This document shows positions 1 to 7,669 of a stretch of DNA of 64,000 bases, piece by piece (position 1 is the first letter of the stretch; each line of letters begins with the position of its first letter). The stretch is taken from assembly GCF_035969385.1 (NCBI RefSeq), contig NZ_JAYKKJ010000003.1:372001-436000 (forward strand), given 5' to 3'. A program made the translations under genes and the position numbers. The notes below the pieces were generated by a model that made no database searches, had not been told where the DNA came from, and saw only the letters and a program-made list of their open reading frames with translations. This DNA comes from SELP01 sp035969385 (lineage in GTDB: Bacteria > Pseudomonadota > Alphaproteobacteria > Rhodobacterales > Rhodobacteraceae).

Positions 1-1
1 C

Positions 2-238
2 GGCTTCAACCTTGGCTGGCGCGGCTGGCAGGGGCGCGGCTATGCGCTGGGTGTGGGCGAGGTCAAGCTGACCGGCATGGTCCGACCGGACCGCAAGATG
101 CTGACCTACAAGGTCGACTTCACCAAGGCCGTGCAGACCCGCCGCCTGACCATGGGGGTCGCCGACGGTATCGTCGAGGCCGATGGCGAGGTGATCTATC
201 AGGTTACGGGCATGAAGGTCGCGCTGAGCGAGAGCTGA
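2..238 (+). CDS. fabA: 3-hydroxydecanoyl-ACP dehydratase/isomerase, C-terminal part
   Basis: This is the C-terminal 78 codons of a gene that begins before the window. FabA dehydrates 3-hydroxyacyl-ACP and isomerises trans-2- to cis-3-decenoyl-ACP, the branch point for unsaturated fatty acids. The visible part has the hot-dog-fold tail (GFNLGWRGWQGRG, then the conserved QTRRLTMGVADG stretch and the DGEVIYQ strand) typical of FabA rather than FabZ. The dehydratase active-site His/Asp lie upstream and cannot be checked. fabB and fabI follow on the same strand, so the three form the expected unsaturated-fatty-acid block, here interrupted by a YdeI-like gene. Identity is firm because of sequence and context. 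Confidence 0.93.
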   Translation, partial: GFNLGWRGWQGRGYALGVGEVKLTGMVRPDRKMLTYKVDFTKAVQTRRLTMGVADGIVEADGEVIYQVTGMKVALSES

Positions 239-242
239 GCGG

Positions 243-818
243 TTGGCCCTGATCCCCACCGATCCTGTCGCGTTTCCGACGCGGCAGGAGTTGCGGAGCT
301 GGTTCACCGCGCACCACGAAACGCACCAACAGCTTTGGGTGCGCATTTTCAAGAAAGGGTCGGGCACGCAATCCGTGACCTGGGATGACTGCGTGATCGA
401 GTCGATTGCCTGGGGCTGGATCGACGGCATCAAGCAACGGTGCGACGAGGCTTCCTACTTTCAGCGCCTGACCCCGCGCCGCCCCCGATCCAATTGGTCA
501 CTACGCAATTGCACCCATGCCGAACAGTTGATCCGCGACGGGTTGATGATGCCTTCCGGTCTTACACAGGTTGAGGCCGCGAAGGTCGATGGCCGCTGGG
601 ATGCGGCCTATGCCGGTTCGCGCGACATGGAGATTCCCGCCGATTTCCTGGCCAGGCTAGACGAAAACCCAGAGGCCAAGACTTTTTACGCGACACTCAA
701 CCGGGCAAACCTTTTCGCGATCTACCACCGGCTGCATTCCGCGAAGAAGCCCGAAACCCGTGCCCGTCGGATGGAACAGATCATCGCGCAGCTTGGCCAG
801 CAGAAGAAATTCTATTGA
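243..818 (+). CDS. YdeI/OmpD-associated family protein
   Basis: A 191-residue protein starting at TTG, four bases after the fabA stop, so probably translated from the same message. It has the YdeI-family layout: an N-terminal helix (RQELRSWFTAHHETHQQLWVRIFKKG), the DDCVIESIAWGWIDGIKQ segment, the TPRRPRSNWS motif and a helical C-terminal repeat (FYATLNRANLFAIYHRLHSAKKPETRARRM split over residues about 150-180). The biochemical role of this family is not established; E. coli YdeI is linked to peptide and bacteriocin resistance. Its place between fabA and fabB is unusual, since those two are normally adjacent. A second family member lies at 43105-43725. Family call is confident, function is not. 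Confidence 0.82.
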   Translation: MALIPTDPVAFPTRQELRSWFTAHHETHQQLWVRIFKKGSGTQSVTWDDCVIESIAWGWIDGIKQRCDEASYFQRLTPRRPRSNWSLRNCTHAEQLIRDGLMMPSGLTQVEAAKVDGRWDAAYAGSRDMEIPADFLARLDENPEAKTFYATLNRANLFAIYHRLHSAKKPETRARRMEQIIAQLGQQKKFY

Positions 819-884
819 CGGGGACAGGCCGCGGACCGGCGCAACGGCGAGGGGGTCAATCCCGAACCGGCACCTGCTAATTGC

Positions 885-913
885 TTGCCCCCTCCCCGCC
901 CCTGTCCTACACA
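885..913 (+). promoter_or_regulatory. predicted sigma-70 type promoter of fabB
   Basis: TTGCCC at 885-890 and TACACA at 908-913 are separated by exactly 17 bases, followed by the fabB ribosome site (AAAAGGAG at 927-934) and ATG at 941. It lies in the 122-base gap after the YdeI-like gene and would let fabB be transcribed independently of fabA. Prediction from sequence only. Confidence 0.5.
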
Positions 914-940
914 CGATCAAGGACTGAAAAGGAGCCGTTC

Positions 941-2170
941 ATGCGCCGTGTCGTCGTAACAGGACTTGGGATCGTATCGCCGATTGGCAACAACGCCGCA
1001 GAGGTGGACGCCGCCCTGCGCGCTGGCAAATCGGGGATCGAGGCGGTGCCGGAGATGGCAGAGCGCGGGTTCCGCAGCCAGATCGCCGGGACGCTCAAGA
1101 TCGACGTGGCCGAGCATGTGGACAAACGGACCCTGCGGTTCATGGGGCCGGGTGCCGCCTATGCCCATATCGCGATGGGACAGGCCATCGCCGACGCAGG
1201 TCTAGACGAAAGTTTGGTTTCCAACCCGCGCACCGGGCTGATTGCCGGATCCGGCGGGCCATCGACCAGCGCCATGTTCGCCGCGCATCAGGTGGTTCTG
1301 AACTCGGGCAGCCCGAAGCGGATCGGGCCGTTCGCGGTGCCGAAATGCATGTCCTCGACTATCTCGGCCAACCTGTCGACTGCCTATAAGATCAAGGGGA
1401 TCAACTATTCGATCACCTCGGCCTGCTCCACCTCGCTGCATTGCATCGGCAACGCGGCCGAACAGATCATGCTGGGCAAACAGGACGTGATGTTCGCCGG
1501 CGGGGGCGAGGAACTGGACTGGACCCTGTCCTGCCTGTTCGATGCCATGGGCGCGATGTCGTCCAAGTATAACGACACGCCAACAAAGGCGTCGCGCGCG
1601 TTCGACGCGGGCCGCGACGGGTTCGTGATCGCGGGCGGCGGCGCCATCGTGGTGCTGGAAGACTACGAGCACGCCAAGGCACGCGGCGCGAAGATTTACG
1701 CCGAAGTCACGGGCTTTGCCGCCACTTCAGACGGGCACGACATGGTCGCGCCGTCGGGCGAAGGCGGCGAACGGGCCATGCGCGAGGCGCTGCGGACCCT
1801 GCCCGAGGGCCGCAAGGTCAGCTACATCAACGCGCACGGCACCTCGACCCCGGTCGGGGACGTGGGCGAGGTGCAGGCGGTGCGCCGGGTCTTCGGTGAT
1901 GGTAGCACCCCGCCGATCTCCTCGACCAAGTCGATGACGGGGCACAGCCAGGGCGCGACCGGCGCGCAGGAAGCGATCTATTGCCTGTTGATGCTGCAGG
2001 GCGACTATATCGCCCCGTCGATCAACGTCGAAACGCTGGACCCGGAATTGAAGCCGGCCGAGATTGCCACCAGCCTCGTTGAAAACGCGGGCCTTGATAC
2101 GGTGATGACCAACAGCTTTGGCTTTGGCGGCACCAATGGGTCCATGCTTCTGTCCCGGCTTTCCGATTAG
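941..2170 (+). CDS. fabB: beta-ketoacyl-ACP synthase I
   Basis: A 409-residue condensing enzyme that elongates acyl-ACP with malonyl-ACP, including the cis-3-decenoyl intermediate made by FabA. The thiolase-fold triad is complete: Cys162 in SACSTS, His299 in NAHGTSTPVGD and His335 in SMTGHSQGATGAQE, at almost the E. coli FabB positions. The C-terminal glycine loop NSFGFGGTNG is present. I chose ATG 941 rather than an upstream in-frame codon because it has AAGGAG seven bases before it and gives the normal FabB N-terminus MRRVVVTGLG. fabI follows, consistent with coordinated supply of fatty acids for membrane lipid. Confidence 0.97.
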   Translation: MRRVVVTGLGIVSPIGNNAAEVDAALRAGKSGIEAVPEMAERGFRSQIAGTLKIDVAEHVDKRTLRFMGPGAAYAHIAMGQAIADAGLDESLVSNPRTGLIAGSGGPSTSAMFAAHQVVLNSGSPKRIGPFAVPKCMSSTISANLSTAYKIKGINYSITSACSTSLHCIGNAAEQIMLGKQDVMFAGGGEELDWTLSCLFDAMGAMSSKYNDTPTKASRAFDAGRDGFVIAGGGAIVVLEDYEHAKARGAKIYAEVTGFAATSDGHDMVAPSGEGGERAMREALRTLPEGRKVSYINAHGTSTPVGDVGEVQAVRRVFGDGSTPPISSTKSMTGHSQGATGAQEAIYCLLMLQGDYIAPSINVETLDPELKPAEIATSLVENAGLDTVMTNSFGFGGTNGSMLLSRLSD

Positions 2171-2200
2171 GGGGCGCAGCCGGGTATTTTCCGGCGCCCC
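2171..2200 (+). other. stem-loop between fabB and fabI
   Basis: GGGGCGC at 2171-2177 pairs with GCGCCCC at 2194-2200, with a further three inner pairs and a GTATTTT loop. There is no clear run of T directly after it, so it may be a weak terminator, a processing site or an RNA stabiliser that separates fabB from fabI expression. Confidence 0.4.
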
Positions 2201-2298
2201 TAGGATTTACTTGGATTTTCAGCAATCAATTGGTTAACGCGACGGCAAGCACCGGCTGCAACCGGCACATCGAACGCGGCAAAGCGAGAGGACTAGGC

Positions 2299-3099
2299 AT
2301 GACCATTTCCATGGAAGGCAAGCGCGGGTTGATCATGGGCGTGGCCAATGACCGGTCCATCGCATGGGGGATCGCGCGGGAAATGCACAAGGCCGGTGCG
2401 GAACTGGCGTTCAGCTATCAGGGCGAAAACCTGAAAAAGCGGGTCGGGCCGCTGGCGGCAGAGGCCGGGTCCGACATTCTGATCGAAGCCGATGTGCTGG
2501 ACGATGCCTCGCTCGACCGGGCCTTTGCGGAACTGAAGGACAAATGGGGCAAAATCGATTTCCTCGTTCACGCCATCGCCTATTCCGACAAGGACGAGCT
2601 GACGGGCCGGTTCATCAACACCAGCCGGGCCAATTTCCAGAATTCGATGACGATCAGCTGCTACAGCTTCATCGACGTGGCCCGCCGTGCCGCGGAAATC
2701 ATGACCGATGGCGGCACGCTCCTGACCCTGACCTATCAGGGTTCCAGCCGGGTTACGCCCTATTACAACGTCATGGGCGTGGCGAAGGCCGCGCTCGAGG
2801 CATCCGTGCGCTATCTCGCCGACGATCTGGGCCCGCAGGGGATCCGGGTCAACGCGATCAGCCCCGGCCCGATGAAAACCCTTGCCGGGGCGGCGATCCG
2901 CGGCGCGCGGCGCACCTTCCGCCATACCGAGGAAAACGCGCCCCTACGCCAGAACGCCAGCCTTGCCTCGGTCGGGGGAACGGCGGTCTACCTTGCGTCG
3001 GACGCGGGGATGCACACCAGCGGGGAAATCATCCGGGTGGACGGCGGTTACCACGTGATGGGGATGCCGCATATCGACAACCTTGGACAGCCGGGCTGA
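2299..3099 (+). CDS. fabI: enoyl-ACP reductase (NADH)
   Basis: A 266-residue short-chain-dehydrogenase-fold enoyl reductase catalysing the last step of each fatty-acid elongation round. The N-terminal nucleotide site is the FabI form GVANDRSIAWG (residues about 13-23). The catalytic pair is Tyr156-x6-Lys163 (YNVMGVAK), the FabI spacing rather than the Tyr-x3-Lys of ordinary SDRs. The C-terminus has SGEIIRVDGGYHVMGM. The frame stays open upstream, but ATG 2299 is preceded by GAGAGG and gives the canonical start (MTISMEGKRGLIMG). This enzyme is the target class of triclosan and isoniazid. It is third in the fabA/fabB/fabI series and ends just before a large palindrome. Confidence 0.96.
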   Translation: MTISMEGKRGLIMGVANDRSIAWGIAREMHKAGAELAFSYQGENLKKRVGPLAAEAGSDILIEADVLDDASLDRAFAELKDKWGKIDFLVHAIAYSDKDELTGRFINTSRANFQNSMTISCYSFIDVARRAAEIMTDGGTLLTLTYQGSSRVTPYYNVMGVAKAALEASVRYLADDLGPQGIRVNAISPGPMKTLAGAAIRGARRTFRHTEENAPLRQNASLASVGGTAVYLASDAGMHTSGEIIRVDGGYHVMGMPHIDNLGQPG

Positions 3100-3110
3100 T
3101 CCTTTCGGCG

Positions 3111-3303
3111 TGGTGGGTTAAAACCCACCTTACGATTGAGGGGCTCTGCCCCTCTGGCCCGGTGCCCGTGCCATTCACCCCGGGATATTTATGGACCCAA
3201 AGAAGGGGGCTGGACTGAGCGTTCTTTCTTCTTTGGGTCAGAAATATCCTCTGGGGGTCCGGGGGGCGAAGCGCCCCCGGGTAAGGTGGGTTTTAACCCA
3301 CCA
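3111..3303. repeat. 193-bp nested palindromic intergenic element
   Basis: The ends are perfect 23-base inverted repeats (3111-3133 and 3281-3303), each itself containing the small palindrome GGGTTAAAACCC or GGGTTTTAACCC. Inside lies a second inverted pair, 3183-3205 against 3228-3249, differing by a few bases around ACCCAAAGAAG. Two local hairpins are added, GAGGGGC-tct-GCCCCTC at 3138-3154 and a GGGGGCG/CGCCCCC hairpin near 3262-3278. It fills the gap between convergent fabI and the FKBP gene, so it could stop transcription from both sides. From memory, similar pieces recur between genes in Rhodobacterales; no second copy is present in this window. Confidence 0.85.
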
Positions 3304-3314
3304 CCCCCGAAACC

Positions 3315-3749
3315 TCAGGCCGCGTCGAAGCTTACCAGTTCGATATCGAAAATCAGGTCCTGCCCGGCCAGCCGGTGATTGGCGTCTAGGACCACCTCGG
3401 TCTCAGTCGCCTCGACCACGGTCACCGGAACGACCTGCCCGTTCGGGGCCTGCATCTGCAACATGGTGCCCGGATCGGTCGGGATGTGGTCGGGGATCTC
3501 GGCGCGCGGGATCGCCTGACGTGCGGCGGGATCGGCCTCGCCATAGGCTTCGGCGCAGGGCACATCGACGGTTTTCTTGTCGCCGACAGCCATCCCCGGA
3601 ATGGCCTTGTCCAGCCCGGGAATGATCTGCCCGGACCCCACAGTGAATTCCAGCGGGTCACGGCCCTGGCTGGAGTCGAAAACCTCGCCCGTATTCAGGG
3701 TGCCCGTGTAGTGAAGGCGCACGGTATCGCCCGCTTTGACTTGCGTCAT
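3315..3749 (-). CDS. FKBP-type peptidyl-prolyl cis-trans isomerase, SlyD-like
   Basis: A 144-residue protein of the SlyD subgroup of FKBP isomerases, which catalyse cis-trans isomerisation at proline bonds and act as folding helpers. The FKBP strand DTVRLHYTGTLNTGEVFDSS and the GQIIPGLDKAIPGMAVGDKK flap are visible. The middle (about residues 65-125) has the insert-in-flap arrangement, including AYGEADPAARQAIPR, and then the DANHRLAGQDLIFDIELVS strand. The His/Cys-rich metal-binding tail of E. coli SlyD is missing, so nickel handling is not supported. No signal peptide is seen, so it should be cytoplasmic. It converges with fabI across the palindromic element. Confidence 0.9.
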   Translation of the reverse strand: MTQVKAGDTVRLHYTGTLNTGEVFDSSQGRDPLEFTVGSGQIIPGLDKAIPGMAVGDKKTVDVPCAEAYGEADPAARQAIPRAEIPDHIPTDPGTMLQMQAPNGQVVPVTVVEATETEVVLDANHRLAGQDLIFDIELVSFDAA

Positions 3750-3921
3750 GATAGGTCCAATCTGTTTTGGGGTGCGAATTTCGAAGGCCGCGTCTCTCGC
3801 AGGTGCTTCGGCAATGATGGGGCCACCCTACGGATCGTTGCCCCGGAATGCAAACGGGCCTTCCCAAACCGCCCTGTCCCGTGCCAACCTGCGACAACAA
3901 CAGAAAATTTCCGGGGGCACC

Positions 3922-4599
3922 ATGACGATCACCACCTGCATCTTCGATGCCTATGGCACTTTGTTCGACGTCAACGCCGCCGCCCGGCAGGTTGCCGAGG
4001 AACCCGGACAGGACAAATTGGCCGAGGTCTGGCCGAAATTGTCGGCCGATTGGCGCGCCAAGCAGCTGGAATACAGCTGGCTGCGGTCCATTGCCGACCG
4101 TCATATCGATTTCTGGCAGGTCACGCAGGATGGGCTGGACTGGGCGATGGATGCGGCGGGGCTGCATGACAACGCCCTGCGCGCCCGGCTCTTGGCCGTT
4201 TACAAGGAACTTCCCGCCTACCCCGAGGTGCCCGCCATGCTGGAGGCGCTGAAGGCGAAGGGCATGAACATCGCGATCCTGTCGAACGGTTCGCCCACGA
4301 TGCTGGTTTCCGCCGTCCGGTCCGCCGGGATCGGCCAGTGGCTGGACGATGTGCTGTCGGTCGAAGAGGTGGGCGTCTTCAAGCCGCACCGTGCGGTCTA
4401 TGATCTGGTCTTCGACCATTACGGCGAAACGCAGGACAAGGTCCTCTTCGTGTCGTCGAACGGCTGGGACGTGTCCGGGGCCGCCGGATACGGGTTCGCG
4501 ACCATCTGGGTCAACCGGGCGGGTCTGCCCGCCGACCGGCTGTGGGCCAGTCCGCATCGCATCCTGCGCGACCTGACCGAGATTCCGGACCTGATCTGA
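3922..4599 (+). CDS. haloacid dehalogenase, type II (HAD superfamily)
   Basis: A 225-residue HAD-superfamily hydrolase. Motif I begins with the nucleophile Asp9 (FDAYGTLFD), motif II is ILSNGSP, the lysine motif is VFKPHRAVYD and the last motif is SSNGWDVSGA. This set is characteristic of L-2-haloacid dehalogenases, which release halide from 2-haloalkanoic acids to give D-2-hydroxy acids, although many such proteins are mis-named phosphatases. ATG 3922 has GGGGG seven bases upstream and gives the compact family start. Its stop codon shares one base with the start of the next gene, so the three genes 3922-6388 are translationally coupled. Confidence 0.88.
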   Translation: MTITTCIFDAYGTLFDVNAAARQVAEEPGQDKLAEVWPKLSADWRAKQLEYSWLRSIADRHIDFWQVTQDGLDWAMDAAGLHDNALRARLLAVYKELPAYPEVPAMLEALKAKGMNIAILSNGSPTMLVSAVRSAGIGQWLDDVLSVEEVGVFKPHRAVYDLVFDHYGETQDKVLFVSSNGWDVSGAAGYGFATIWVNRAGLPADRLWASPHRILRDLTEIPDLI

Positions 4600-5420
4600 T
4601 GCCCCATATCACCGCCGCCGACGGCACCCGCCTGTATTACGAGGAGGCAGGCAGCGGCCTGCCCGTGCTTGCCCTCCCCGGGCTGACCCGCAACACCACC
4701 GATTTCGACCATGTCGCGCCGCATCTGCCCGGCGTTCGCCTGATCCGCATGGACTATCGCGGACGGGGCCGGTCTGACTGGGCCGATCCCGCCACCTATA
4801 CCGTCCCGCAAGAAGCGCAGGATGCGCTGGCGCTGCTGGACCATCTGGGCGTGGAAAAGGCCGCGATCCTTGGCACCTCGCGCGGGGGGCTGATTTCCAT
4901 GGTGTTGGCGATGATCGCCAAGGACCGGCTGCTTGGCGTCGCCCTTAACGACATCGGCCCGGTGATCGAAAACCGGGGCCTGTCGGTCATCAAGGACTAC
5001 GTCGGCCGCAACCCGGCGCAAAATACCTATGCCGAGGCGGCAGAGTTCCGAGACCGCAACTGGGTGCATTTCAAGAACGTGCCGATGTCGCGCTGGCTGC
5101 AAGAGGTCGCGCAGCATTACGAGGAAACCGACAAGGGGCTTGTCATCCGCTATGACCCAGCCCTGCGCGGTCCGGTTCTTGCGGCCTTTGACACAACCCC
5201 GCCGGACCTGTGGCCACTGTTCGATGCCTTCGACGGCCTGCCGCTGGCCCTGATCAGGGGTGCGAATTCGGATCTTCTGTCGGTCAAAACCGCCGATGAA
5301 ATGGCCCGCCGGCACCCCGGCCTGATCCGGGCCGACGTGCCCGACCGGGGCCATGTGCCCTTTCTGGACGAACCCGAATCCGTCGCCGCGCTGCATCGCT
5401 GGCTGGAGGAGATGCAATGA
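4599..5420 (+). CDS. alpha/beta hydrolase
   Basis: A 273-residue alpha/beta-fold hydrolase. The oxyanion segment LALPGLTRN, the nucleophile elbow GTSRGG (Ser94) and a C-terminal catalytic His252 in DRGHVPFLDEPE are in the expected order, with an acid candidate near LIRGANSDLLS. The substrate cannot be told; related proteins are esterases, epoxide hydrolases and C-C hydrolases. It starts inside the stop of the dehalogenase gene (TGATG) and its own stop overlaps the next start by four bases (ATGA), so all three should be made in fixed proportion. No signal peptide is visible. Confidence 0.87.
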   Translation: MPHITAADGTRLYYEEAGSGLPVLALPGLTRNTTDFDHVAPHLPGVRLIRMDYRGRGRSDWADPATYTVPQEAQDALALLDHLGVEKAAILGTSRGGLISMVLAMIAKDRLLGVALNDIGPVIENRGLSVIKDYVGRNPAQNTYAEAAEFRDRNWVHFKNVPMSRWLQEVAQHYEETDKGLVIRYDPALRGPVLAAFDTTPPDLWPLFDAFDGLPLALIRGANSDLLSVKTADEMARRHPGLIRADVPDRGHVPFLDEPESVAALHRWLEEMQ

Positions 5421-6388
5421 ACATCGACATGATCCGCGCCGCTGCCGGTCGTCTGAAGGGCCATGCCCTGCGCACGCCGCTTTTGTCCTCGCCGTTTCTG
5501 GATGAGATCGCGGGCCGCCGCGTGCTTCTGAAGCCTGAATGCCTGCAACATACCGGCAGCTTCAAGTTTAGGGGCGGCTGGTCCGCCGTGTCCGCCCTGT
5601 CGGACGATCAGCGCAAATCAGGCGTCATCGCCTTTTCCAGCGGCAACCATGCGCAGGGCGTGGCCCGTGCTGCCTGCGCAATGGGGGCGCCTGCCGTGAT
5701 CATCATGCCCGCCGACGCGCCCAAAGTGAAAATCGAAAACACCCGCGGTCTGGGGGCCGAGGTGGTTCTGTACGACCGCGAGACCGAGGACCGGGACGAG
5801 ATCGGCGCGGCCCTGTCCGCCGAACGCGGCCTGACCCTGATCAAACCCTTTGACGAACCGCAGGTGATCGCCGGGCAGGGAACCACGGGGCTTGAGATTG
5901 CCGAGGATGCCAAGGCGCTGGGGATCGACACCGCCGATGTGCTCGTGTGCTGCGGCGGTGGCGGGCTGACCTCCGGCATCGCGCTGGCCTGCGCGGCGGA
6001 TGCGCCCGGCCTGCGCGTCCGCCCGGTTGAACCGGAAGGGTTCGACGATGTGAAATGCTCGCTTGCGACCGGCACGGTCCAGACCAATGCCCGCAAATCC
6101 GGGTCGATCTGCGACGCGATCATCACCCCCCGCCCCGGCGACCTAACATTCCCGATCATGCAGCGGCTGTGCGGGCCAGGGATCGCCGTGCCCGAGGAGG
6201 ACTGCCGCCGCGCCATGGCTGCCGCCTTTAACCACCTGCGGGTAGTGATCGAACCAGGCGGCGCGGTGGCGCTTGCCGCCGCCCTTTACCACGGTGACCA
6301 GATCGAGGGCGACGCGGTCATCTGCACCGCGTCAGGCGGCAATGTCGATGCCGACCTCTTTGCCGGGGTGCTGCGCGACTACGGCTGA
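5417..6388 (+). CDS. threonine/serine dehydratase (PLP fold type II)
   Basis: A 323-residue PLP enzyme of the tryptophan-synthase-beta fold. The PLP-binding lysine is Lys50 in GSFKFRGG, the substrate loop is SSGNHAQG and the phosphate-binding glycine loop is CGGGGLTSG. It lacks the C-terminal ACT regulatory domain of biosynthetic IlvA, so it is a short catabolic-type dehydratase or a serine racemase-like enzyme that would give 2-oxobutyrate or pyruvate plus ammonia. Coupling to a dehalogenase and a hydrolase suggests a small catabolic unit whose substrate is not deducible here. A hydroxyaspartate dehydratase activity is a possible alternative. Confidence 0.88.
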   Translation: MNIDMIRAAAGRLKGHALRTPLLSSPFLDEIAGRRVLLKPECLQHTGSFKFRGGWSAVSALSDDQRKSGVIAFSSGNHAQGVARAACAMGAPAVIIMPADAPKVKIENTRGLGAEVVLYDRETEDRDEIGAALSAERGLTLIKPFDEPQVIAGQGTTGLEIAEDAKALGIDTADVLVCCGGGGLTSGIALACAADAPGLRVRPVEPEGFDDVKCSLATGTVQTNARKSGSICDAIITPRPGDLTFPIMQRLCGPGIAVPEEDCRRAMAAAFNHLRVVIEPGGAVALAAALYHGDQIEGDAVICTASGGNVDADLFAGVLRDYG

Positions 6389-6463
6389 TGGGTGTGGGGG
6401 CGATTTGACATCCCCCCGACCCCGCCCCACCATTCGCGGCGATAGCGCCCGGAAGGACAGCCC

Positions 6464-7669
6464 ATGACCCGTTTCACGATTGCCAGTTTCAACGTCAAAA
6501 ACCTGATTGGCCCGGACAAGGAATACTACGAATTCCAGACCTACACGCCCGAGGAATACGCGTGGAAAAAGGATTGGTTGGCGGATCAGGTGCTGACGAT
6601 GGACGCCGATATCGTCGGCCTTCAGGAGATATTCGAGGAAGAGGCGCTGCGCGATGTGGTTGCCGAAGCGGACGCGCGCGGCATCGCCGCCAACAGCGCC
6701 AATATCCCCGACGCCTCCAAGCGGTATCACCGCAAGGCGATCTTCCGGAAACTGGCCTATACCCCTTATTCAGGCGCGGCGCTGGCCTTTGCCCCCAATG
6801 CCGCCGACGGCGAACCGGGCCAGCGGCGTCCCGGCGTTGCGATCCTGTCCCGGTTCGGATTCGCCGAAGACCCGCAGATCCTGCAGGACCTGCCCGACCC
6901 GCTGGAAATCCCCTTCCAACCCTTGCGCGGGCTGGAAGATGGCGACAGCGGCATGTTCCGTCTGCACCGCCTGTCCCGTCCGATCCTGAAGGTGCGTATT
7001 CCCGTCGGCGGAGAGGTCATTACCGTCTTCAACTGCCACCTGAAATCCAAGCTGGGCGAATACATCAAACCGAAAGGGGCAGAATTCGCCCCGGAAGAGG
7101 TGCTGACCCGCTATGACCCGCTGGGCCGCGCGATGGGCAGCCTGCGGGCGGGCCTGCGCCGCATGGCCGAAGCCTGGGTGCTGCGCGAGGCGATCATCGA
7201 AGAACTGGACGCGGGCCATCCGGTGGTGGTCATGGGCGATTTCAACGATGGCGAACATGCGGTCAGCTCGGAAATCATTGCCGGAGAGGTGCCGTTCAAG
7301 AACTACAGCTGGATGCTGCGCCACGATGCCAAGGATTATTCGGACCGCTATTCCAAGGACGAAAACAAACGGATCACCGAGATGGTCGAACGGGTCCGCC
7401 TGCATTCGGCGGAAAAGCTGTTCGTGCGGAAATCTTTGCGCGACATGGTCTTTACCTCGGCCTTCGGTGGGGTCTTTGAATCGATTGACCAGATCTACCT
7501 GTCGCGGCATTTCCACCCCGATTACAAGAAACGGATCGGCGAGATGGAGTATTTCAGCGTGCTGAACGATCACCTGACCGACGGGTCGCATCCAGAGGCC
7601 CCGTATAACAAGCTCGCGTCAGACCACGGGCAGATCGTGGCCCATATGCGGATCGGCGCGGATGACTGA
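6464..7669 (+). CDS. endonuclease/exonuclease/phosphatase family protein
   Basis: A 401-residue protein with the EEP (DNase I-like) fold. Visible metal and catalytic motifs are ASFNVKNL near the N-terminus, the Glu in DIVGLQEIFE, VFNCHLKSK, VVMGDFNDGEH and the terminal ASDHGQIVAHM. Members hydrolyse phosphodiester or phosphomonoester bonds in DNA, nucleotides or lipids, and the sequence does not decide which. No signal peptide is visible. ATG 6464 has GGAAGGACAG upstream. The gene ends eight bases inside the pcaD-like gene, so the two are coupled. The frequent Lys, Asn and Tyr residues in the middle (SDRYSKDENKR) are a little unlike the neighbours. Confidence 0.85.
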   Translation: MTRFTIASFNVKNLIGPDKEYYEFQTYTPEEYAWKKDWLADQVLTMDADIVGLQEIFEEEALRDVVAEADARGIAANSANIPDASKRYHRKAIFRKLAYTPYSGAALAFAPNAADGEPGQRRPGVAILSRFGFAEDPQILQDLPDPLEIPFQPLRGLEDGDSGMFRLHRLSRPILKVRIPVGGEVITVFNCHLKSKLGEYIKPKGAEFAPEEVLTRYDPLGRAMGSLRAGLRRMAEAWVLREAIIEELDAGHPVVVMGDFNDGEHAVSSEIIAGEVPFKNYSWMLRHDAKDYSDRYSKDENKRITEMVERVRLHSAEKLFVRKSLRDMVFTSAFGGVFESIDQIYLSRHFHPDYKKRIGEMEYFSVLNDHLTDGSHPEAPYNKLASDHGQIVAHMRIGADD

